Of a DNA stretch of 64,000 nt, positions 55,701 to 64,000 are shown piece after piece (position 1 is the stretch's first letter; every line of letters begins with the position of its first letter). The translations under genes were made by a program, and so were the position numbers. The notes under the pieces are model-generated. The model saw nothing but the letters and a program-made list of their open reading frames with translations, had not been told where the DNA came from and made no database searches. This DNA comes from Camelus bactrianus. Lineage: Eukaryota > Chordata > Mammalia > Artiodactyla > Camelidae. The DNA lies in contig NC_133558.1 of NCBI RefSeq assembly GCF_048773025.1, forward strand, positions 17,590,501 through 17,654,500, written 5' to 3'.

Positions 55701-58133
55701 GAGCTCCACCAACTTCACTAGAAAAGTGGAGATTCTGAAGGCATACATTCTACCTAGATCTCATAGAAATTCCAGGTTTTCCATCTTAGGAGATGTATCT
55801 TAGATAGAGACACTCTGTCTCTGAGAGTCTTCCTGACGCAGAGCCTTCTCTCCTTGAGTAAACAGGAAGACTTCAGTAGTTCTCCTGTTTCCACCTTTGC
55901 CCTCCACCTCCCCATCCCATGCTGTAGCTCTGTCTAAGTTTCTGGGGTCCTTACGAAAGCAAATTTTCTCCTAATTCCCCCCTCCACCCCACTACCTCTG
56001 GTTCAGGCAGACATCTCTTCTTATTCTTTAGTCATTGAGTCCCATTCTGTTGCACAGAGGTGAAATTTCCCCTTCCTTGTTTACTTCCCTCATCCCCTTG
56101 GCTCCCATCCTGCCTTGATAGCTAAGAAAAATTTCCTTAACAACATGAATTGATCCATTATATTGTTTATTTCACATATCCTGTCCCCAAATGACTCTTG
56201 TTCATCTTCATTCCTTTCTCTTTCTCTGCTCTCTCTTAACTAAGATCAAAATTTTCCTGAAGCATTCAGAGTGGCATTGGAGGGACTCTTTTTGCCATGA
56301 GAGAAATGGGAGCAGTCCAGGTCATTCTCTCTTCCAGCCCTCTTTGGAATCAGGAGAGGAGCTGGACTTGCTCAGAGTTTTTCAACAAATGTCCTTCTTG
56401 GGGATTTTGTTTTAGCTCCCTCCTTCCCAAGGCTCACTTCCTGGATGGTTGCTGCGGCTGTCATTTTGATGGTCCTAGGACTTTTTACAATTGGGTCCAT
56501 ATTTTTCACTTGGAGGCTATACAAGGAAAGATCCAGACAGAGGAAGGATGAATTCAGCTCTAAAGGTAAGTCATAGAATCCCAGTCAACTTGTCAGAAGT
56601 GCTTCTGAGAGGAGTTGGATCTAAGTCCTTTAGTATGATTGCCAATGGGAAGATAATTGATCTAAAATTCTAAAAGTCATAGGAGATTATAAGGCTCCTG
56701 AAGTCAGTGGTACCCAATATGAAAAAGAACAGAGGTTTCAGGTACAAGACAAGTCAAAACCAACTCAAATTGAGATAATAGACCTGACGTTTATTCACTA
56801 CTCAGTCTCAGACTTTATCCTTACTTTTAACTTGGTTTCCCAGTAATGGTTAAAGATCTGATCCCAAGCCAGTAGGAACTTCCTGCCCAGTTCTTAGAAA
56901 ATAAAGCATAATCCTTATTCTCCGTTTATTGATAATGTTTGAATAATCAGGTAGTCATGAATCAAACAGTTATTCCTTTGTGTGCTTCTCATACCTGTTT
57001 TTTCCCCTCCCTTAGAAGGTCACTGAGGTATTTTTTTGTTTGTTTTCCAGAGAAACTCCTGGAAGAGCTCAGTAAGTTCTATGTTCTTGTTATGGTTTCA
57101 TCCACAGAGTTTTCACTCTCTTCATATAAAACATGTCAATAACTCTCTCTCTCTCTCTTTCTCTGTTTCATTGCAGAATGGAAAAAGGCTACATTGCATG
57201 CAGGTCAGTGTCTCTGAATATCTCAAGGGCTCGGAGGCTCTACCCAGCAGGGATCCAAAGTCCTACAATACTTGGAAATAAAAACAATAACACATTTTAG
57301 TAATGAGGACTAGAGACAGCTGAGCAGGCCAAACAGCTCCCTTCCTGAAGAGACATGTCAATGGCTAGAATAGTTCTCTAATTCTTTGGAGAAGAAAGAA
57401 TAGTTCTTTCAACCACCAACACTCACTGATGTTCAGACTCACTTTCTCTCTGTCTCTAGTTGATGTGACTCTGGATCCAGATACCGCCCACCCTCACCTC
57501 TTTCTGTACGACGATTCAAAATCTGTCCGACTGGAGGATTCACGTCAGAAACTGCCTGAGACACCAGACAGATTTGACTCCTGGCCTTGCGTGTTGGGTC
57601 GTGAAGTCTTCACATCAGGGAGACATTACTGGGAGGTGGAGGTGGGAGACAGGACTGACTGGGCGATCGGGGTGTGTAGGGAGAACGTGATGAAGAAAGG
57701 GTTTGACCCCATGACCCCCGAGAATGGGTTCTGGGCTGTGGAGTTGTATGGAAATGGATACTGGGCTCTCACCCCACTCCGGACCCCTCTCCCGCTGGCG
57801 GGACCCCCTCGCCAGGTTGGGATCTTCCTAGACTATGAGTCAGGGGACATCTCCTTCTACAACATGACTGACGGATCCCACATCTATACTTTCTCCAATG
57901 CCTCTTTCTCTGGCCCCCTCCGGCCCTTCTTCTGCTTGTGGTCCTGTGGTAAAAAGCCCCTGACCATCTGCCCAATCACTGTTGAGCTTGAAGGAGTCAC
58001 AGTAGTTGCTGATGCCAAGGACCTTTCTAAGGAGATTCCACTGTCCCCAATGGCGGGGGACTCTGCCTCTGGGGAGACTGGCACCCTCCGTTCTAAACTA
58101 ATCCCTCCCCAGCCCAGTCAAGGGGTATCCTAA
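52703..58133 (+). CDS. BTN1A1: BTN1A1 butyrophilin, complete, 7 coding exons, 526 aa
   Basis: Major type I glycoprotein of the milk-fat-globule membrane; in mammary epithelium its cytosolic B30.2 domain binds xanthine oxidoreductase during lipid-droplet secretion, and its ectodomain can inhibit T cells. Coding exons: 52703-52781, 52992-53339, 55279-55560, 56416-56565, 57051-57071, 57177-57203, 57460-58133; phase-1 junctions, open frame, 526 residues, the same length as I recall for human. Order: signal peptide (1-26), IgV (27-142), IgC (143-236), transmembrane segment around MVAAAVILMVLGLFTIGSI, short tail RLYKERSRQRKDEFSSK, heptad, 9-residue exon, B30.2 (from 303). N-glycosylation sequons SPNAS and KNVS match the known BTN1A1 sites. 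The B30.2 domain is nearly identical to the human one as I recall it (AIGVCRENVMKKGFDPM, YGNGYWALTPLRTPL). Confidence 0.97.
52992..53339 (+). CDS. BTN1A1: BTN1A1 exon 2: IgV domain
   Basis: 348 nt between TTTGGCAG and GTGAGT. Reads APFEVIGPPEPIVVVVGED, PCHLSPNASAERMELRWF, DDGEYRCFFRQDENYEEA. It is strikingly richer in CpG and in GC third positions than the homologous exons of BTN3 and BTN2A in this window. Confidence 0.95.
53340..55278. other. BTN1A1: BTN1A1 intron 2
   Basis: Apart from the Vic-1 SINE and a T-run at 53862-53885, no repeat or exon is recognised. Confidence 0.6.
53938..54060 (-). repeat. tRNA-derived SINE (Vic-1 type)
   Basis: GAGGTAACCAAGTTTATTTA, then GGGGATTGAACCCAGGACC ... 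CCACTGAGCTATACCCTCCC, reverse orientation, in BTN1A1 intron 2. Confidence 0.88.
55279..55560 (+). CDS. BTN1A1: BTN1A1 exon 3: IgC domain
   Basis: 282 nt between TCTCCATAG and GTCAGT. Reads ALGSDPHISMEVQESGEI, with cysteines in [13 protein letters not shown] and NVSCCIRN, ending NQEKEVEISIP. Confidence 0.95.
56416..56565 (+). CDS. BTN1A1: BTN1A1 exon 4: transmembrane segment
   Basis: 150 nt between TGTTTTAG and GTAAGT. Reads APSFPRLTSWMVAAAVIL, then MVLGLFTIGSIFFTWRLY and a basic tail ending DEFSSK, matching human BTN1A1. Confidence 0.95.
57051..57071 (+). CDS. BTN1A1: BTN1A1 exon 5: 21-nt heptad exon
   Basis: 21 nt flanked by GTTTTCCAG and GTAAGT; reads EKLLEEL (human ERLLEEL). Confidence 0.92.
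57177..57203 (+). CDS. BTN1A1: BTN1A1 exon 6: 27-nt exon
   Basis: 27 nt flanked by CATTGCAG and GTCAGT; reads KWKKATLHA, identical to human. Confidence 0.93.
57460..58133 (+). CDS. BTN1A1: BTN1A1 exon 7: B30.2 domain and C-terminal tail
   Basis: 674 nt from TGTCTCTAG to TAA. Reads [57 protein letters not shown] and PLTICPITVELEGVTVV, then an extended tail ending PSQGVS (human PSQGAP). Confidence 0.96.
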
Positions 58134-59333
58134 GGAATATCGCAGCTCAGCTGTTTCCCTTTGCTCTTACCTTTCTCCTCCATCAACCCCTGAGACTTCA
58201 CCTGCCAGCTTTCCCCAGCCCCCATTCCTTCCTGTTGGGTAGGGAGTAGTTAGTCTTGAGAAGGTTGTGCTGCCACTGATAGAGAGTGTGGGGTGTAGGA
58301 CCTTCCTAATCTGTTTCTGTACCAATATTCAGGGAGTGGGGAGGTGACTCAAACTGCATCTCGTGTTCTCCTCTCCCTTGACGCCAAATCCTATAGGGAG
58401 GGACTTGAAACTGAGGGATCAAGATGGGGTTAGGCTGCTGGCATAGGGTTGTGACAGAAACATCTTGGTGTCCATAGTAAGGATATGTAGAGGAACAGAT
58501 TTTAGGCAAGCAGAAAACCCAAAGGGTCCCAGGAAGGGAAGATCAGAGGCTAAAATCCCCTAAAGGAACTTGGAGACAATGTGATAATAGAGGAAAGTAA
58601 GGTGAACTCAGGCCCGTGATGAACATCTGGCTTAGCCATAGAGCTTTAGGGCTTGTATCTCAAATTTTCTAAGTCATGTCCTACAGGGTAGGATCTGAGC
58701 AATTGGGAAGGGGAGTAAAGAAGAGATGAAATGAGCAGGGCTAGGGGGCCAGACAGAATGTGTGATAGAGGAGAGAATTTTAAATAAAATTCAAAGGCGG
58801 TGTTTGCCTCGGACCTGCTTCCCTCTCTGCACCACCCCCACCCCCATTTCTCCCTTGCCTGGGGCTCGTTCCAGCCTCACTTTGTCAACTCCACAAGTTT
58901 CCCAGTTCTCTTCTTCCTTTTGATCTAGAATCTCTCCATTTCAGCGGCATTTCCAAGACTCATCTTTCAGTGATAGCACCACTTTATCAGCCATTGTCTC
59001 AGCCTCATGCTCTCTCAATCCTTCTCCCAACATTTGGTTTAAGCCCCCTCAACCACACCTTTAATTAGCTTCAACCACCATCCATTTCCACACCAGGCCA
59101 CCCTTCACCCTCTCCCCACCCAGCTTTCCTACGTGCTACTTCTCCTCAGGGTCCCCTGACGGCTGCGTCACTGTGCTCAGCACAGCTAGATTGCTTGCAC
59201 CTATTTGGATTTGCACCCTTCTGTATACGTGTGTCTCGTCTTGCTAAGGACTGCACATTTACCCAGGCTCCCACTTCCCATTTCCACTGTGTTTTTCCGG
59301 TTTCCAGGATAGCGTTCGCCCATGGTCTTAACC

Positions 59334-59339
59334 TAATAA
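59334..59339 (+). promoter_or_regulatory. BTN1A1: Possible BTN1A1 polyadenylation signal AATAAA
   Basis: AATAAA in TTAACCTAATAAATGTC, 1.2 kb past the stop. It lies just beyond the 3'-flank segment shared with the BTN1A1 relic. A second candidate, TTTAAATAAAATTC near 58785, would give a shorter UTR. Confidence 0.45.
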
Positions 59340-60385
59340 ATGTCATTCTATTGTTAAAAGCAGCATCTGCCCCTTCCTTTCTTTATCCAGACAAGTGGAA
59401 CTGAAACAAAAACAGAGGAAGGAAGCCTGCAAGGGAAAGCAGTGTGGTTCTGTGTATCCAAGACCCATCCTAAGCTAGACCTGATGGCAGTGGGCCACCA
59501 GGGCAGGCAGCACAGGGGGCTGTTGTCCCTGGAGGGTCCTACTGCTTAAGAAAAGGCCACAGTGCCAATGGCCATCGGCCCTCAGCCTCTGTTTGTGTGG
59601 TGACTCCATTTCTACTACTAATGAGGTAATTGACTCTTGGTATATTTGAGTGAAGCCAGCCACCTCTTCAAATTTTAACAGTCCTTTTCCAAGAGGAGGA
59701 AATGTTTAAGAAATTTTACTAGTAGTGTCTTGTAGTTGGAAAAACAAACTTGGGTCGTCTTTGGAAAACACTGTTCTAGAGGAAAGGTCCTTTGGAGTCT
59801 TACTTGAAGGCCCTCATAGTTCGGTGAGATGCCCACTTTCCTTTATGTTGCTCCAAGCAAGGATCAGGATTAGTCCCCCTCACAGAGCTGACCTTAATGC
59901 AAATCAGCCAGCTCTGCTGCCCAAAGGGACAGAATGGGAGTCTCCAAAGGTTCACCAAGTGGTGGGAAATCACCTCCTCTGTATGTCTCCCGCTGAGAAA
60001 TCATCACAATCAGAGCTCAACTCACTAAACAACAAGAACTCCGAATTCTACATCATGTTCCTACTAACATGGAATGGAAGTAATCCATTACTGCACCACA
60101 TTATATTTCTCATGATTCAGCTAAAAATCAACTTTGTAAGTTTTCTGTCTACCTGCTACCCTCATAGAGGATGACAAAAGAGGATCATGACTCTTAGGTA
60201 GAAATTCTGAACACCAGACCAGTCTATTATCATCACATTCACTATATACTAAGTGAAATAGGACAAGAATGACAATATTCCATCAGTCACCTTTTGTCAC
60301 TGTCAGCTCCCAGGCCCACCTCCATTTAGGTTTTGGTTACGATTTTGGCCTTCTTCCTACTGACTTGGGACCCACTTATATTTTC

Positions 60386-60472
60386 ATGGTTAATGGAGGT
60401 ACTGGGGTTTGAACATGGGATGTCATGCGTGCTGGGCATGTGCTCTACCACTGAGCTATGTCCTCCCCCATC
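60386..60472 (-). repeat. tRNA-derived SINE (Vic-1 type)
   Basis: AATGGAGGTACTGGGGTTTG ... GTGCTCTACCACTGAGCTA in reverse orientation, downstream of BTN1A1. Confidence 0.86.
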
Positions 60473-60569
60473 CCAGACTATTTAAAAATGAACCTGCATA
60501 CAAGCTCATGAATCAGGAAATCACAGAGGTCTTACTTTGGGAAAGGGTTGAGAAGAAAATGTAACAGAA

Positions 60570-60715
60570 GAGAAGCAACTGTTGACATTTACTCCAGCTG
60601 CCTCCTTTCAGAGATGAAGAAACTGGAGCCAAGAGAAATGAAGTAATTTGATTAAAGGTACAGAGTACGTGCCTAAACCAGGACCGGAAAGTAGGGGTCC
60701 TTGCTCTCGGTCCAA
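60570..60715 (+). repeat. MIR SINE, diverged
   Basis: TTTCAGAGATGAAGAAACTG and GTAATTTGATTAAAGGTAC follow the MIR core. Confidence 0.6.
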
Positions 60716-61589
60716 GACTTCTTTCACTGAGCAAACAGTTTCTTTCACAGTTGCATAAGTTCATCTGGGGACTCGAGCTCAGAAAACAAGGTAGGACCCG
60801 CTGGCTCAGAGATTCTTAGGCAAATAGAGGGTCAGGGGAAGAAAAGAAAGCAACTAAGCCTGCCACCTTCTACTTGGAATGAAGGCCTGCACTGGAAAAC
60901 CAGACAGAAACCTCCCTCCATCATTTCATGGACCCCCCAGCACTCAATGTCCGCCTTTCCTTGCCCCTTCCTCAAACACTACCCCCCCCACACACACACA
61001 CACGGCCCACCCCATGCCCCCCACCCGACACCGTACTCCTGGAAGAAGAACATCATTCACTCCTTCTTTAAAAGTATTCATTTGTGTTCAAACTATACTT
61101 TTAGAAAGGAAAAAAGACCAAAAACAGAAAAAAGTCCAAACTTCTTTAAAAATACTTGAGAAATTAAGGCAGTTGTTTTGCTGGTTTAATGTACAATGTG
61201 CATCCTGAAATGTAATAGAATAGCTGGGGTTGCCACAGGAACTCCTCTCTAAGAGTAGGAAGAGAAAGAGTCACAGATTTTAATTAACTCTGCAACCTCC
61301 CTCCCCTACCTATTTCCCCAGAATCTTCAAGGAAAACGGTTACCAAGTGCAGTACTGAGCTGGGAGTAGATTCTTAGGAAATATCTGTGTCCTTCCTTTT
61401 CCCCCCAGTTCTACCTCTTTGCATGAGGCACCCTGAGGGAGAATTTATCTGATGAGCCTTGAGGCTCCCTTCTCAGCTGGCACTAGCTACCAGTGCCTGG
61501 AGGAAACGATCAGTCTTGCATTCTGGTTTTATTTTCAGATCTTCCAAGAGAGAAGAAAGGTGGCCTTGCTCATGGTTTGCCACAGCCTG

Positions 61590-61700
61590 TTTTTTTTTTT
61601 TTTGTTTTTTGTTTTTGTTTTTTTTTCCTTCTAACTATTGTTTTGCAAGGAAGCACTGGGAATTGAACCCAGGAACTCCACTACCCCCAGGCTATACCCA
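61590..61700 (-). repeat. Diverged tRNA-derived SINE (Vic-1 type)
   Basis: T-rich tract followed by GGGAATTGAACCCAGGAAC and a shortened head ending AGGCTATACCC; the middle is diverged or deleted. Confidence 0.65.
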
Positions 61701-62277
61701 AGCTGCCAAAGCCTTACTAGTCAGCTGAGGCAGAATCCATGATTCTGTGACTTTAGAAGCATAGGAAAGGCCTCTCTTCCACCACCACAAATAATTAACT
61801 GGAGGATTTCCAAGACCTGATTTTACTTTTAAATCAGAAACAAAAACATTTTGCCCCACAGCTAAAGATTAACTTAAAAATATAAATGCTACAGAAACAA
61901 TAATAACAGACTTCATTTCACAAACCAAATGCCAAATCTGGTTATCACATTTGAAAGTTTGAAAGTATCTGCCTCTGTTTAACAGAGATTCTGTGAGATA
62001 GTTGGGCTCAGATATTCAGATTAAATGAAAAATAACTGTACAACTGCTATTATGCCTAATCAACAACAGCTCTTGCATGCCATCTCTCTGCATATCTCAA
62101 TTCATCTGTCCCTTCTGCCTCCAGACAGCATTCATGTCTCCTCAAATCTCCCTCTCGAAAGCTCTGAGCCCAGTCCCAACTACATGCACATTTACTCTTG
62201 CCTCATTTTAAAATTTAAAACAGAAATAGCCTTTTCCCCACCAAATACATATGAAAATTTATTTTAAAAAGTGGAAA

Positions 62278-62460
62278 TGAGACCTACTGTATAGCACAGG
62301 GAACTATATTCAATTTTTTTAAATAATATATAATGGAAAAGTATCTGAAAAGAAAAATATATTTGTATAAATACATGTATAAGTGAATCGCTTTGCTGCA
62401 CACCTGAAACTAGCATTATAAACCAACTACACTTCAATAAAAAATAAAATTAAAAAAATG
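62278..62460 (+). mobile_element. L1 3' end fragment
   Basis: GAGACCTACTGTATAGCACA ... CTACACTTCAATAAAAAATA followed by an A-rich tail. Confidence 0.85.
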
Positions 62461-62879
62461 AAAAATACATATTTTTAAAAATAAAAATATTTCAAAATCT
62501 CATCCCTCAAATATAATCAATGCCAATATTTGGGTTTATCCTCTCCTTAAAAAAAAAGAATCTGTATCTATATTGTTTAGTTCAAAGCACTTAGACCAAA
62601 CGCTCTTTGAGGAGTGTTTCATAACAGAAACTTTTTGTGAGACAAATGTGGTAGCTCTGCTGGACATAAACAGATTTAAGAAAACCGTATGAATCAATGG
62701 AAGATAGTAGAAAGTGAAAGGCAGGACTGGTCTCGGCTTGATGCTCCTTTTGAGAACAGTATACCAGCCATACAGAGAAGTCCACAAGTCCACAATGTAC
62801 AGCTAGATAAATTCAGAACAGAAAGCGAGACACCCTAGTCCCCTTACACCGGCCCCAAGGGTAACCCCAGAGGGGAGAT

Positions 62880-63240
62880 TTACAGCAGAAAGGACAGGAG
62901 GGAGGAGTTGGCGTTCGCCGGAGGGCTGGGCCTTAACCAGCACTAAACTGGATAGCCTAAAACCTCAGGGAGAGGGTGTCAGTTCTAGAAGCAAGGCAAT
63001 TCTAGCAACGTGGATGCCATTATTTAAACTAGAATTCTGCCCAGAATGGAGAGAAAGTGCCCTTACTCTACGGGGTGCAGCCCTGCGCCACCCCGCCCGC
63101 TGCAACCTGGAATCGAATCTGAGCTTATTCAGAAGACGACCCCGGCGGCGCCGGAACCCGGGATTCATTCCTCTCCTCCACCCAGAATCGGCGTCCGGGG
63201 CCTTTCGCAAACTAATCGTTTCACTTTTTTAACCGAAGAA
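62880..63240. promoter_or_regulatory. CpG-rich stretch upstream of tRNA-Leu
   Basis: Contains GACCCCGGCGGCGCCGGAAC-type sequence (a GGCGCC palindrome core) and several CpGs after a long AT-rich run, 100-450 bases before the tRNA gene. It may be a promoter or open-chromatin region; no attached exon is recognised. Confidence 0.4.
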
Positions 63241-63345
63241 TTTCCACATCCTCAGAAAAAAAGAAAAATGAAGAGGAGGGTGGAGGGGAGACTAGTATTC
63301 ATGCAGACACAGAAAGGAAATCTGAGCACCAGCAAGTCGCAGCAA

Positions 63346-63428
63346 GTCAGGATGGCCGAGCGGTCTAAGGCGCTGCGTTCAGGTCGCAGTCTCCCCTGGA
63401 GGCGTGGGTTCGAATCCCACTCCTGACA
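63346..63428 (+). tRNA. tRNA-Leu (anticodon CAG)
   Basis: 83 nt with a complete class II cloverleaf. Acceptor stem GTCAGGA (63346-63352) pairs with TCCTGAC (63421-63427), discriminator A. The anticodon loop TTCAGGT gives anticodon CAG at 63380-63382, between CTGCG and CGCAG. A long variable arm follows, then GGTTCGAATCC (B box, 63407-63417). The A box is TGGCCGAGCGG (63353-63363). A TTTTT run at 63434-63438 can end RNA polymerase III transcription. No SINE tail is attached, so it is a true tRNA gene; tRNA genes are common beside the BTN/histone cluster in mammals. Confidence 0.97.
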
Positions 63429-63433
63429 ATAGG

Positions 63434-63438
63434 TTTTT
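63434..63438 (+). terminator. Pol III terminator of tRNA-Leu
   Basis: Run of five T on the coding strand six bases after the mature 3' end, the normal RNA polymerase III stop signal. Confidence 0.75.
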
Positions 63439-63439
63439 A

Positions 63440-64000
63440 CATTGTAAAATTACCATATATATATACACCTACATTTTCCCCTAAGTTCCCACAGTGGAAT
63501 AATCAATTATTTTTTAAGAAACTATCCGAGCTCTAGAATGAAAGCACTCTGTACCCAGAAGACAGTTTAAGATCTAGTTATTTTAATCTCCTTTCACTGT
63601 CTCTAATTGTCTGTCTGTCCCTCTCTCTCCTCCACATTCAAGGAGTTGAATGAATGTTACTCCACAATTATCACTGATGTGCGCCGGGACCCTCCTTTGT
63701 TTTATTTATTTATAGATTCCTTTTTAATTGCCTTTCTTCAATTTCATTAGTCATCACCTGTGATTAGCATGGTGCCTGCTGCATGTTAGACACTGGGTGG
63801 ATAAATAAGCATTTGATGGCAAACCATTTCCACTTGTAAACATAAATCACCTTCGTGATTGATATATGAAGATTTAGGAAGATTTTTAGGCTTTTAGGAG
63901 AGATGGTTAGATTCCTCACCTGCAATATACTATAGCTTTCTGTAGCCCTTACTACTACGTCAATAGTACAGATGAGGCAAACTATTGAGGGTCACTTGGC
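63440..64000. other. Right-edge sequence
   Basis: AT-rich, with a short TA repeat near 63460 and MIR/L2-like traces (GTGCCTGCTGCATGTTAGAC). No gene is seen. Confidence 0.5.

Larger units (their letters stand above)
59400..62880. other. Intergenic region downstream of BTN1A1
   Basis: Two SINEs, a MIR and an L1 end; a CA-rich simple repeat at about 60975-61005. The open frame at 59725-60174 (149 codons) has no recognised homology or splice context. Confidence 0.55.

Noticed and set aside
59725-60174. 149-codon open frame downstream of BTN1A1
   Set aside because: No homology recognised, no splice context, low-complexity composition; not supported as a gene.
1-64000. CRISPR array, bacterial operon or phage content
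   Set aside because: No regularly spaced repeats with unique spacers were found, and the gene structure is clearly eukaryotic.

Overview
The window is mammalian, and most probably from a camelid. There are no bacterial-style operons: coding sequence is split by GT-AG introns, and the spaces between exons are filled with L1, MIR, LTR and tRNA-derived SINE copies. At least eleven SINEs carry a tRNA-Ala-like head (core TAGCTCAGTGGTAGAG), followed by a short tail and poly-A. This is the structure I know as the camelid Vic-1 SINE, hence Camelidae (alpaca, llama or camel). The species cannot be fixed by eye.

All recognised protein genes are butyrophilins (BTN) on the + strand, in the block that in human lies on chromosome 6p22 beside the histone/tRNA cluster. 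The order is: (1) 4071-6655, the 3' end of a BTN gene or pseudogene (one 27-nt exon plus a B30.2 exon); (2) 16324-25250, a complete BTN3 gene (9 coding exons, 557 aa); (3) 28469-39348, a complete BTN2A gene (7 coding exons, 535 aa) with a CpG-rich promoter region at about 27.72-28.15 kb; (4) about 46900-48620, a decayed duplicate of the 3' part of BTN1A1 whose B30.2 exon is unrecognisable; (5) 52703-58133, a complete BTN1A1 gene (7 coding exons, 526 aa). A tRNA-Leu(CAG) gene lies at 63346-63428. Exons were assigned by GT-AG borders, phase-1 junctions throughout, and the repeated 348-nt (IgV), 282-nt (IgC), 21-nt and 27-nt exon sizes. Each of the three complete genes reads open from ATG to stop.

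In human, BTN2A1 and BTN3A1 act together: BTN3A1 B30.2 binds phosphoantigen inside the cell, BTN2A1 is recruited, and BTN2A1 IgV contacts the V-gamma-9 chain of gamma-delta T cells. Here both partners are intact neighbours. BTN3 keeps every basic pocket residue I could align (H381, H408, K423, R442, R448, R499). BTN2A keeps the IgV contact residues and a threonine equivalent to human BTN2A1 T510. This fits the published report of phosphoantigen-reactive V-gamma-9/V-delta-2 T cells in alpaca. BTN1A1 is the milk-fat-globule butyrophilin.

The remainder is intron and intergenic sequence: L1 fragments (several with visible target-site duplications), MIRs, old LTR fossils, and seven same-strand copies of one ancient repeat. 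The items most worth a second look are the BTN3/BTN2A pair with mixed paralogue features, the BTN1A1 relic, a stray copy of the BTN3 transmembrane exon inside its own intron, and the orphan 3' half-gene at the left edge.
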